DNA of 64,000 nucleotides from Stentor coeruleus (lineage: Eukaryota; Ciliophora; Heterotrichea; Heterotrichida; Stentoridae). The position numbers and the translations under genes were made by a program. Of the stretch, positions 48,209 through 57,450 are shown one piece after another; position 1 is the stretch's first letter, and each line of letters opens with the position of its first letter. The stretch lies in assembly GCA_001970955.1 (NCBI GenBank), contig MPUH01000039.1:62001-126000 (forward strand), given 5' to 3'. The notes below the pieces were generated by a model. The model had not been told where the DNA came from and did no database searches. It saw nothing but the letters and a program-made list of their open reading frames with translations.

Positions 48209-49258
48209 CTAATTCTCAATTCTCCTATTCCCATCCTTATCATCAGAATACACTTCAGACAACCACAAAGGTTTAAAAAGATTCAAACTCACTCCATCAG
48301 CAAATAAAGCTTTTCCTTCAGAGCTTTCAATTTTAACTTTCGCTAGGCCGATATTTTTATTACAAGAAATCACTTGTCCTATAGTTTTTCCTTCAATATC
48401 TAAGATTTTTTCTCCTTGTTTTACCATATAATCATTTGATTCATATAAACTTATTGGTACAAAAAGGCTTTGATCAAAATTCTCTAAATTACTATTCGCT
48501 ATAAAAGGTATTGTTATTGTTCGTAATATACCTTGTGTATGAGTTCTTGCTATAAGTTCTTGTCCAACATAACATCCTTTATTAAAACTGATTGCGTTTA
48601 GTAAATGGAAATTTAACATATGAGGAATATGGTTTACAGTATCAGGTCCTTCACATATTCCTGCAAGCATGCGGAATGCATTGTAAAAGTTAGCATCTTT
48701 TTTTATTATGTTTTCGTCAATTTCTAATACTTCTTTTGCTGAGATTGTGCGTGTGCCTAGGACTTTGTTTCTTGGGTCAACAAAAGCTGTGTAGCCATGG
48801 ATGTTTAAAGTGTCTTCATCATCTTTTGGTAAAAGCTGCTCGTCTAGATCTTCCCATTTTTGACGTGTACCTTCTTTTTCTTCAGGCAAAATTATTTCTG
48901 AAAAAGTCGCCTGGACCTCCATATCCTCATCAAGACAATGCAATGTCGCATCTTTTCTAAATGCATATCTTTGTATATGAGCTTCTAAAAACTCTTTATG
49001 GGCTTTGTGCACATCTATAAAAAACACAGGCTTAGTTTTATCGAACTGAGAGATTTTACTTATCATCCCGTCACATAATATACGACCCTTAGGGTCAAGG
49101 AAAAGGGCAAAAAGTCCAGCTTGAGAGCTTGAAACAAACTTTTCAATATCATTTGTTGTGATACCTTGTAAAAGCCTATATGGTTCTTACTTGATTGCAT
49201 CCTTACCTTCAAGAATATGCACAGCTCGGTCAGTAAGTTTTGCCATAAACCCTGACAT
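48209..49258 (-). CDS. IBA57: IBA57 / YgfZ-type iron-sulfur assembly protein (one intron)
   Basis: An intron of 15 nt (49,176-49,190) joins the first exon (MSGFMAKLTDRAVHILEGKD) to the main frame, giving 344 residues. The join restores the family phrase GKDAIKLLQGITTNDIEKF (YgfZ GxDAxxFLQGxxTND). Further on, ALFLDPKGRILCDGMI, and the diagnostic folate-binding motif KGCYVGQE occurs in AISFNKGCYVGQELIARTHT. IBA57 works in mitochondria in late assembly of [4Fe-4S] clusters. No long presequence is obvious, so import may use a short N-terminal signal. Confidence 0.85.
49176..49190 (-). other. 15-nt intron in IBA57 gene
   Basis: On the gene strand it reads GTAAGAACCATATAG. Without splicing the frame ends at AAG-TAA inside the conserved LLQG motif. 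Confidence 0.9.
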
Positions 49259-49480
49259 GATTATTAGAATATTGAATTTTAGTCTTTTAAATCTAATTAT
49301 TTTTGATAAATTTATTCGAATGAAGACACATCCCATAAGAGCTCTAACCAACAATGATATTGAAATTTTCTATCATCTTTAATCACATATAATTAAATAT
49401 AACTTTGTATATTGCCATTAGTGTTTTTATCAAAACTGAATTCTTTTCTTTAGGCCATATTGAAAATAACTATAAACAAT

Positions 49481-50299
49481 ATGGGCAAGCGTAATCAAGC
49501 AAGGTCCAAAAAACAAAAATCAAATATTAAAAAGGTTGTTCCGGGAATTCAAGACTTCCTACTCTCAAAAGAAAATTACGTGCACGAGCTCAAGAGTATT
49601 TTCAGTAGGTTTTTATGTGATTTCAATACCTTTACTGAAACTCGTATTGAATCCCAGACCTGTGTACCAATTAAGTGTAATCAAAGCCATTCAATATGCT
49701 TCGAAAAACGCAATTGTTGTGTTCAGGATCCATGCGATGAGTTTTCACACATATTTCGCCTTCAACTTAAAAAATTTTTGAACTCAATCCTCATTATCAT
49801 TAAGGAAGTTCATACAAACCACCCTAATTTGTTTAAAGTTACTATAAGTGACTCCTTTGAAATTATAGAGAAAATATTAAATGAAGTTTCTAAAGTAAAC
49901 TCATGCTACAATATTGAATTGAAAAATGACATCAGAAATTTTTCTCTTGAATTGTATAAGGGAATGTTACTTAATGATAATAGTTTTAGTGAAGAAATTA
50001 AGTCTTGGAAAGAAAATATTGAAGCTGAGACTAGTTGTTCAAGTGATAGCAAAAGTAGTAGCAACGGAGATTTAGAGGTGAATAATGCAAATTCTTCTTC
50101 TGGGAAAAAAAGTAAAAAAAAGAGAAGGAGAGAAAGAAATAAAGTTGATTTAGCTAGTGATGTTGTCCTTGACTTGGAAATTGAGGAATTTAAGAATAAG
50201 CTTGACATTCAAATAGGGGTGTTTGATAAAGTTAAGCCGAATATAACTGAAGATTGGATCGCTGGTCTTCGTAAACGAATTAAAGAAAGGATATTATAG
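49481..50299 (+). CDS. Hypothetical basic protein with conserved-looking Cys pattern
   Basis: The true start is the ATG at 49,481 (MGKRNQARSKKQKSNIKK); upstream only a TTG is available. The 272 residues have a basic N-terminus, a Cys-rich patch (ETRIESQTCVPIKC, FEKRNCCVQDPCDE), helices, a Ser/Asn-rich acidic linker, then a basic run (GKKSKKKRRRERNK) that looks like a nuclear signal, and a helical end. No family is recognised. Nuclear or nucleolar localisation is a weak inference. Confidence 0.5.
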   Translation: MGKRNQARSKKQKSNIKKVVPGIQDFLLSKENYVHELKSIFSRFLCDFNTFTETRIESQTCVPIKCNQSHSICFEKRNCCVQDPCDEFSHIFRLQLKKFLNSILIIIKEVHTNHPNLFKVTISDSFEIIEKILNEVSKVNSCYNIELKNDIRNFSLELYKGMLLNDNSFSEEIKSWKENIEAETSCSSDSKSSSNGDLEVNNANSSSGKKSKKKRRRERNKVDLASDVVLDLEIEEFKNKLDIQIGVFDKVKPNITEDWIAGLRKRIKERIL

Positions 50300-50637
50300 T
50301 GCCTATCAAGCATTAATTATCTAATTTTTAAGCTTTAGTTGCCTTAAATTATGTTTGAATATAATATTGTATTTAGTTTGTTGTGATAAGAGTTATATAA
50401 TTAAATATTAAAGTATTTAATGTTAATAGCAGGAAATTCTATATGTATTTTAGCTATAATAATACTTGAATATTTGATATAATTTCACTATTTCAATGAT
50501 TTTATTATTTTTCAAGTAAACAATCATAAATTTCTTCTCAAATTATTTTTTTCCTTTCTTTTACAGTTAAGTCGTATATCTTAGCCTATGTCTGATTATT
50601 TGATGAAATCTCCCTTTCATTACGTAATATAAACAAT
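50300..50637. other. Spacer, nothing recognised
   Basis: These 338 AT-rich bases lie between two + strand genes. No upstream exon of the PEX16-like gene is visible here. Confidence 0.45.
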
Positions 50638-51120
50638 ATGGAAGCTCTGTTAATAATATCCAGTGTTCCATCTCTAATTGAGCCTAATCAAATGCTTTCA
50701 GACAGAATTAGAAAGGTTCAAAGACTAGCTGATTTGCTACTCAAAACGAAACTTAAAGATAGAACTTTGAATCAAATAATCTTATTTTTTGAGTGCATAA
50801 GAGCTGCAGCATGTTTGAAAGAGAAAAAAATTGATGATAAAGAACTAGCCACAGCTTTACCAAGTGCTTCTGAATATATGAAATCGATTGCAGGAATTTT
50901 TAGACCTTTTTTGTACTTATTAGCTATGATTATATGGGGAAGAAATTCTAAGCATGCTTTAGCTGTATGTATTATAATGGACATGCTTTCAGATGTTAGG
51001 GTTTTTGATACTTATTTTTTTAGGTATCCGATTTTTGAGAAATTATCGATAAAACTTATTCCTGGATTTTTGAAAAGCACAGTTAGAAATTATCAAAGCT
51101 ATATAACTTATATACTTTAG
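50638..51120 (+). CDS. PEX16-like peroxin (short)
   Basis: The 160 residues resemble the C-terminal half of Pex16: IAGIFRPFLYLLAMIIWGRN (family RPxxYxxxxxxxGxxSW), HALAVCIIMDMLSDVR, then FFRYPIFEKLSIKLIPGF. The hydrophobic stretch fits a peroxisomal membrane anchor. Pex16 recruits Pex3 and membrane proteins to peroxisomes. Typical members are about 330 residues, so this one lacks the N-terminal half. I find no extra exon upstream. It could instead be a diverged Pex11-type or unrelated membrane protein. Confidence 0.45.
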   Translation: MEALLIISSVPSLIEPNQMLSDRIRKVQRLADLLLKTKLKDRTLNQIILFFECIRAAACLKEKKIDDKELATALPSASEYMKSIAGIFRPFLYLLAMIIWGRNSKHALAVCIIMDMLSDVRVFDTYFFRYPIFEKLSIKLIPGFLKSTVRNYQSYITYIL

Positions 51121-51238
51121 TAATATTATTCAATTAATCAATGTTGTATGATTTTATTATAGTTTTTTTTAGAGTATGTAGAGTTTAATATCATTAGCAA
51201 AGCAAAATATTAGATTAAAACGAATAGCTTATATAAAT

Positions 51239-52156
51239 ATGTCAGGTCCTAGAAACATGAACGACTTAAGAAGACAGCAAGAAGCTCAAAGAGAGCGACA
51301 AAGACTCATTGACTCACAGCAGCACCCTCCACGTCAATATCCAATACTAGGATATGGGTTTGAGTTGGGTACAGCTGAAGATGCACGTAAAGAATCATTT
51401 GGCCGAATGTTGCAACTGATATTTTGCCCATATTTTAGAGTTTACTCATTTATATTTATTATCACATGTGTTCAGATTTTAATATTTTTTGTTACTGTAG
51501 GGTATGATTATAACAGTGATGATTTTTTAAAGCCAACAACAAACTCTTTAGATACTTTTGGAGCCAAGAATCCTGAAAGAATGAAAGAAGACTATGAACT
51601 TTGGCGATGGATAACACCAATGTTTTTACATGCAGATTTGATGCATTTAACATTTAACTTGATCATGCAAGTTATATTAGGATTTAGACTAGAACCAACT
51701 GTAGGCCCTTGGATTACTATAGTGATCTATGTTGGCTCTGCTATCGGAGGAGTACTTTTTAGTTGTCTTGTAAGCCCTGATACACTTTCAGTTGGTGCTT
51801 CAACTGCAATTTTTGGATTGATTTCCTCGATGATTGCTTGGATTATTTTTAATTGGTCTAGTCTTGAAAATGATATGTATAGGACTGTAACTATTATTTG
51901 GCTGATAGTCATTTTAGTCTTCAGTTTACTTATGGGATTTGTAAGTTTTATTTAGGCATTTGAAAATGTTGATAATTGGGGACATTTTGGTGGGCTGATT
52001 GTAGGCTTCGCAATTGGTATTTTAGCTTTTGATACAGTTGATCCACCTACATCTAGTGATAAATATTCACGGATAGCTTGTGGAGCTTTTCTAGGGCTGT
52101 TTTTCATTGGTGGCTTCGTAATCTTTTATACATTGATAGAATCGAATAGTGATTAA
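51239..52156 (+). CDS. Rhomboid intramembrane serine protease (one intron)
   Basis: A 15-nt intron (51,941-51,955) joins two exons into 300 residues. After a cytosolic N-terminus comes the first helix (YSFIFIITCVQILIFFVTVG). Then W-R-like RWITPMFLHADLMHLTFNLI, the catalytic Ser in SVGASTAIFGLIS (GASTA), and the catalytic His in ENVDNWGHFGGLIVG, which lies in the second exon. Both residues of the Ser-His dyad are present, so it should be active. Rhomboids cleave single-pass proteins within the membrane; the mucin-like protein at 39,787 is the type of substrate they cut, but no link is shown. Confidence 0.9.
51941..51955 (+). other. 15-nt intron in rhomboid gene
   Basis: The sequence is GTAAGTTTTATTTAG. 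It carries an in-frame TAG, and splicing restores the exon with the catalytic His (WGHFGG). Confidence 0.95.
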
Positions 52157-53449
52157 ATTTTAGATAGTTTAGAATTCTCCTTTTTTTAAATCTAATTGAG
52201 AAAATTGTTATTTATAGTTATAATTTAGCTTTGATTTTTAGTGTTTTTTATAGTCATTAGTGTTGTGATGATATATAAGTTAAAATTAAGATAGTTTTTT
52301 TTTAATATTTTGATTTCAGGTTTTCTTTTTAAAATAAATACCTAAACTGTTTGTTATATACTTGTCAAATTATTAAAAATAGACTCTGAAATATTATTAA
52401 AGTCACACAATTATAAATAGTGGAATAAACTAAATAATATCATTTGAAAGATTCTGTAAACCTTTCAACTATGCATAATATGCCATTAGCAATCAAAGTT
52501 ATAAAAATATTTAATAATCAGAATAAATTAAAGCATATAAGAAACTTAAGAATAATAATAACAGAAAGGAACTATTGAAATTTAAATTTTAAAATATATT
52601 CAGTAGAAACAACCGCCAGTTGTATATAGAAACCATAATCTAGCTCCCAATGCAGTTACTGATATCTGTATAATGCAAGCTAGGTTACTGTAATTATCAA
52701 AATAAAATTGGAACAAATCTTTTGCAGACCATTTACATGGAATGAGGGATTGTAAGTATGATAATAAGCTTGCCTTACGATCTACTGAGATTCATCCTCC
52801 ACAATAATTAATAAGTAATAAATATATATTTTTTATTCCTAAGTCCTTTAGCTGTTTTTAATCATTCTCTTTTTTTCATTTCAGAGTTATCACGATTACC
52901 AAAATTTCAATATTCTTTATCTATTATTCTTACAATAAAAAACTGTAAAAACTAGCTTAATATATTCAATCTTTATAATTTTCGAAACAACACAAGCTTT
53001 ATCCTATAAAGTTTGATAATTTTCCTAATAAACACCACAAAAGCATCTTTAATTTCATCATTTCCAATCTGAACCCCTTCCTTTTTTTTGTATTGGAAAT
53101 TATATAATAAAAAATATCAAATCTAAGCTGACAAAAGTTTATCTTCAAGTTTTCATAATTTGTTTATATCTAACTAAGCATTCCATAATAATCATATCTA
53201 CAAGTCTTCATTTACAATATTTTAATTTCAGTACTTAGGATTCCAAACACCCATCAACAAGTTCCCCATAAATACTTTTTCTCTATCCGACAAAGGACTA
53301 AAACACTAAATTTGCCTACCAGCCTACTCTAATCCACAAAAAATAGGAAAATAACGATTATTTCAAGATTAAAAATCCAATAATCTATATCTCTGGCTTC
53401 AAATTTTCTATATAGATTTCCTATTTTCCTATTTTGTTATAATAAATAA
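52157..53449. other. 1.29-kb spacer with one candidate small gene
   Basis: This is mostly AT-rich. The only notable part is a GC-richer block at about 52,600-52,795, listed separately. No recognised snRNA or tRNA. A short AAAATTGGAAC at 52,709 resembles part of U6 by chance only. Confidence 0.45.
52600..52795 (-). CDS. Candidate small membrane protein, frame off by one base near the start
   Basis: The minus strand is open for about 63 codons to a TGA. It reads DRKASLLSYLQSLIPCKWSA, then KDLFQFYFDNYSNLACIIQI, then SVTALGARLWFLYTTGGCFY, diverse and with a plausible membrane helix. An ATG in good context (TGTGGAGGATG) lies at 52,795 but is one base out of phase; dropping a single A (AGTAGATCG to AGTGATCG) would give MNLSDRKASLL. 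This points to a sequencing indel or a recently broken gene. It ends in TGA, which is rare here. No family is recognised. Confidence 0.4.
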
Positions 53450-54115
53450 ATGGTGGAGGCTCCTCCTGCAGTAGAGTTCAAACTAGTGCTAATTGGCGAT
53501 GGTGGTGTTGGAAAGACAACCTTTGTTAAGAGGCATTTGACTGGCGAATATGAAAAAAGATACATTGCTACAGTAGGAGTCGAAGTCCATCCATTAAGGT
53601 TTTCTACAACAAGAGGCAATGTTGTTTTTAACGTTTGGGACACAGCTGGACAAGAAAAATTATCAGGATTAAGAGATGGCTACTATATTGGTGGGCAATG
53701 TGGTATTATCATGTTCGATGTTACTTCAAGAATCACTTATAAAAATGTACCCAAATGGCATAGAGATTTAGTCAGAGTCTGTGAAAACATCCCTATTGTC
53801 TTAGTTGGAAACAAGGTTGATGTGAAAGATAGAAAAGTCAAAGCTAAACAAATTACCTATCATAGAAGACATAATTTGCAGTACTTTGATGTTTCTGCTA
53901 AAAGCAACTACCAGTTCGAAAAACCATTCCTTTGGCTAGCTCGTAGACTTTCAGGAGATGCACAATTGGCTATTGTTGAAGCCCCTATTTTGGCTCCAGG
54001 TGAAGTTGAGATTGATGAAGCACAAATGGCTGATATTCGTAAAGAAGAACAAGAGATGGAAATGTTGAAGAATGCTCCTCTTCCAGATGATGAAGATCCT
54101 GAGCTTAATAATTAG
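53450..54115 (+). CDS. RAN: Ran GTPase
   Basis: The 221 residues are unmistakably Ran: P-loop [14 protein letters not shown] (about 17-30), effector region [74 protein letters not shown], and the acidic C-terminus DDEDPELNN (animal DDDL). Ran drives nuclear import/export and spindle assembly. No intron is seen. The G1, G3, G4 and G5 motifs are intact. The PLAC8 gene follows 53 bp later on the same strand. Confidence 0.97.
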   Translation: MVEAPPAVEFKLVLIGDGGVGKTTFVKRHLTGEYEKRYIATVGVEVHPLRFSTTRGNVVFNVWDTAGQEKLSGLRDGYYIGGQCGIIMFDVTSRITYKNVPKWHRDLVRVCENIPIVLVGNKVDVKDRKVKAKQITYHRRHNLQYFDVSAKSNYQFEKPFLWLARRLSGDAQLAIVEAPILAPGEVEIDEAQMADIRKEEQEMEMLKNAPLPDDEDPELNN

Positions 54116-54168
54116 AATAAGATAAGTCATTTAGTATAGCATTTATAAGATTGTTGATAAATATAATA

Positions 54169-54480
54169 ATGGCTAATTTCAACGAGGATTTGTTTGGGTG
54201 TTTTAGTGAATTACCTGTTTGTTTGGTCGGATGCTGTATTCCTGCAGGCGCTTGCTGTCTACAAGCTGCAGCAGTTGATAAATGCTATGGCCAAGGGAGA
54301 TTTGTCCCATTTCTATTTGTTTGCTGTCTAGGGTGTATCGGTGGTGCAATTAATAGAGGAAAGATTAGACTAAGATATAGCTTAGAAGGGTCATTTTGTG
54401 GAGATTTGCTTACTTGGTGGATTTGTGGTACCTGTGCTGGAATACAGGAATACAAGGAAGCAAGAAATAGATCAAGATAA
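54169..54480 (+). CDS. PLAC8-family Cys-rich protein
   Basis: The start is the ATG at 54,169 (upstream only TTG codons), giving 103 residues. The Cys-rich fold matches PLAC8: FGCFSELPVCLVGCCIPAGA then CCLQAAAVDKC, a hydrophobic centre PFLFVCCLGCIGGAINRGKI, and FCGDLLTWWICGTCAGIQEY (family DxxxxxxCxxCxxxQExRE). Family members associate with membranes and are linked to metal transport and cell-size control in plants. The function here is not determined. Confidence 0.85.
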   Translation: MANFNEDLFGCFSELPVCLVGCCIPAGACCLQAAAVDKCYGQGRFVPFLFVCCLGCIGGAINRGKIRLRYSLEGSFCGDLLTWWICGTCAGIQEYKEARNRSR

Positions 54481-54495
54481 AACTTATAGTAAGTA

Positions 54496-54960
54496 TTAAA
54501 AATTATAAACATAGGTTTTTTTCCCTATCTTTCGGCAAATGAAATGAGCCAAAGAAACATGTGTCTCAGCCCTTAGACCTTGACAAAACTTAGGAACTTC
54601 TTTTGCTTGATTTATTTTTTGTCCTTTTTTGCTACCCTGGCCTTTAATTTGTTTTAGCTTTTTTTTAGGAGGAGTAGGCTGAAAGGTATCTATTTCGTTT
54701 ATCAGAGAGGCGAACCCAAGTATCGGGCCAATGTCTTCAGTTATGCTCAATTTTGTTTTACGAATCCTTTGGCTGCTCTTGATTTTCGCTATCTTTTTAG
54801 GCTCCACATCAACCTGAACAATCTTTTTGATAGAAATAGCAGAGTTGTTGATTTGCTGAAAATCTTTAAGTATTTCTGACTGACTCGCTTTAATTGTTTG
54901 CTTAAATGTGCTTGGATCACATATAAAGTCTTCTGTGGCCATTTTCCAACTTTTCATCAT
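54496..54960 (-). CDS. Hypothetical basic protein
   Basis: The 154 residues are Lys-rich (KKKLKQIKGQGSKKGQKINQ), with an N-terminal helical region (FKQTIKASQSEILKDFQQIN) and two Cys in the C-terminal part (KFCQGLRAETHVSLAHFICR). It starts 9 bp after the VAC14 stop on the same strand and converges with PLAC8 across 15 bp. No family is recognised. Confidence 0.5.
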   Translation of the reverse strand: MMKSWKMATEDFICDPSTFKQTIKASQSEILKDFQQINNSAISIKKIVQVDVEPKKIAKIKSSQRIRKTKLSITEDIGPILGFASLINEIDTFQPTPPKKKLKQIKGQGSKKGQKINQAKEVPKFCQGLRAETHVSLAHFICRKIGKKTYVYNF

Positions 54961-54969
54961 TTCTTTATA

Positions 54970-57108
54970 TTATTCTTTATCACTATATTTAGAATCTGAT
55001 TTTTGCATAACTATTTTTTTGGGTGAATTAGCTTGATTGAATAATTGAATAAGTTCCTCATTTCTAATACAAGCTCCACGTCTAACTTCATCTTCCATCT
55101 TCACAGGCAAGCTTTTATGAAGAGCAGAAACATCCTTAAGCCTATGCTGAAGAGTTTTATAAGCTCTAGATGGTGGGAGAACCATAAGTATAGCATATAA
55201 ACTCTTAAGTAAATAAGGATGTCTTTGATGTTCTAACATTTGCATACGTAAATCTACTTATGGATTACGGACAAAAACTGGAGAATCTATTAATTGAACG
55301 AGTCTTGCTAATTGTTGAAGAAGATCAGCATCAATATTAGATTTAGCCCTAAATAATCATTACATAGTATTGATTATTTCATAGGCAAGATTATAAGCTT
55401 GAACTAAAAATGTTAAAGTCAATGTGCAACCAGGACTAAAACGCCAAGCTTTGTAAAGAGTTTCAAAAAATTCTACACAGCGCATATCTTCAAGTTCTAT
55501 ACAATACTTCAACCTTTCACGAATTTCTTCAAAGTCTGCGTCGATTAAAAGTAGATCATTTAGTACTTCGATAATTTTCTGGCAAAAACTTGTGCTTTTT
55601 TCAATATTAAGAAGTTCAGAAATGCTGCGATAAACAAGCTCTACACCAAGACCTTGACAAAGTGTTTTAACAGTTTTTTTAACATTATCTGGAGAAAATG
55701 CTTGATTTGTTGATACTTCATAAAGAATTGAGCTTATAACTTTATCGAAAAATTCTTTGTATCTGGCGATATTACAAAGGATGACAAGTGTGCTATTCAC
55801 AACCATAGGTTCAGAATCACTAAGACGTGAACTTAATGTACTGACAAGAATTTCCATAGATGGCTCTAATGCTTCAGGGTCTTTAATTTGAAGAATTATA
55901 ACCCATTCTAATGCGGCGATACGGGTTTTTATTGACTCATGATCAATATAAGCCATAAGGACTTCAACAATACTCATGAGCTCAAACCCTGAATCACTAC
56001 TAGTTTCTTGAGGGAAAAATTTGCAGTATTCCTGTAGTTTTGAATTTGTTTGTTCAGCTTTTTCATTTATTCTCTGGTCTTTGTCTGAAAGACATTCAAG
56101 TGATGCTTTTATAGCTTGAGGGAAATATTTTATTATACGTTTTTCTCCTTTTTCTATCAATTCACTTATCCATGTTATGGCTTCTCTTTTAACTACAGAA
56201 TCATTTATTTTAACCATATGGACAATTGTCTCCATTATGTACCCTAGATTTAACGTAGAATTCGACATATCATTTTTTATTTCACCTAAAAAATCTTTAA
56301 GGAAAATAATAGCCTCGTTCTTGAGTTTTGGGTCAGAGTTTCGAAGCATTAAAAATACCCCTTCAAAAAAATTAGGTAAATAAAGAAATAAATTGAATTC
56401 TGGAATTGAATCCAAAACAGTTATCCAAGCAACAATCATCCTTTGAACATATGGTATTCCTATTCCTGTAGCCATTTCTTTAATTAATTCCATGAATTTT
56501 ACTGAGCTAAAAAGATACTCATTAGCTTCACATTCTACAACAATAGTTTTTAGAAGACTGTCTAATTTTTTTGATGCCTTTTTAACATCTCGATCAGTTC
56601 CAGTGCATAAATCTACAATGTTTTTGAATAGATAAGGGAACATAAATAAAACATTTTGCCTACACACTTTGATTATATTGTATAAAGTTTCAACTGCATA
56701 ATATTTAACTTTTGTATTATTGTCTCTGCAACAAGATAAAACTGGATTTACTAAATTTTCTATGAATTTTGAGTCATCTTTTATGTTAAGACTTGATACA
56801 ATTGCAGAATATGCCATCAGCCCTGCTTGTCTGTAAATATCATCTACTGATAGAAGGTAAACATCATTAAAGAAACTTATAAATTTCTCTATAATATCAT
56901 TAGATTTTTTTACTGCGTATTGATCTTTGAGGAATCGCTGAAGATTTTGTCCTGCTTGTTTACGTTTTTCATAATTTTTTTCTATAAGGCTTTGTAAAAG
57001 ACCCTTTGGAAAATCTTTTTCAATTTCGTGTTTCTCTAGTTGCTGAGGTATGATTTGCTGAGCCTCTGCAACACTTACTATTGAAGCTGATCTGTCAAAG
57101 GCACTCAT
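54970..57108 (-). CDS. VAC14: VAC14, scaffold of the PIKfyve/Fab1 complex (two introns)
   Basis: Three exons join across two 15-nt introns (55,349-55,363 and 55,254-55,268) into 702 residues. The N-terminal HEAT repeats include EKDFPKGLLQSLIEKNYEKR, KNIVDLCTGTDRDVKKASKK, the conserved FLPNFFEGVFLML-like YLPNFFEGVFLMLRNSDPKL, and HMVKINDSVVKREAITWISE. The C-terminus carries LLQQLARLVQLIDSPVFVHL and RHPYLLKSLYAILMVLPPSR, the Fab1/Fig4-binding region of VAC14. VAC14 organises the kinase Fab1 and phosphatase Fig4 that control PI(3,5)P2 on endolysosomes. It is slightly shorter than the human protein. Confidence 0.95.
55254..55268 (-). other. 15-nt intron 2 in VAC14
   Basis: On the gene strand it reads GTAATCCATAAGTAG. 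Splicing gives SPVFVHLRMQMLE, matching VAC14 SPIFTYLRLQLL. Confidence 0.9.
55349..55363 (-). other. 15-nt intron 1 in VAC14
   Basis: On the gene strand it reads GTAATGATTATTTAG. Without splicing the HEAT frame stops at ATG-TAA; with it the frame continues MAKSNIDADLLQQLARL. Confidence 0.9.
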
Positions 57109-57450
57109 ATTATACTTTATAAGTATATTTTTATCTATTAATAATCTTCCACGCTAGTTAAAAATTTATTATCGGAATATTTTTTTTTGAGGACTTTTAT
57201 GATTAATAGTTTTTATTTTTTGGTATTTCTTTAAGTATATATTAAATTTTGATATGGATAAACTGATTAAATTATAACTTTTATAGCTTATGTTTAGAAG
57301 AAAATTTTAATTTAGATTATGTGTAAGATTTTGGATATGCTTGGAATTTTAGAAATGCACTATGGACCCAAAAGCAAGTTGTCTCATTTAAAAAATATAA
57401 AACAAATAGTAAAGCTCTATTTTTATTGGGTAGATTTAAATTCTAATAAT
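57109..57450. other. Divergent promoter region
   Basis: These 342 AT-rich bases separate VAC14 (-) from the giant EF-hand/WD40 gene (+) and should hold both promoters. No specific element can be named. Confidence 0.5.

Noticed and set aside
52600-52800. Possible U6-like snRNA (AAAATTGGAAC)
   Set aside because: Only 11 bases match; the U6 ACAGAGA and following stem sequences are absent, and the block reads better as protein on the minus strand.
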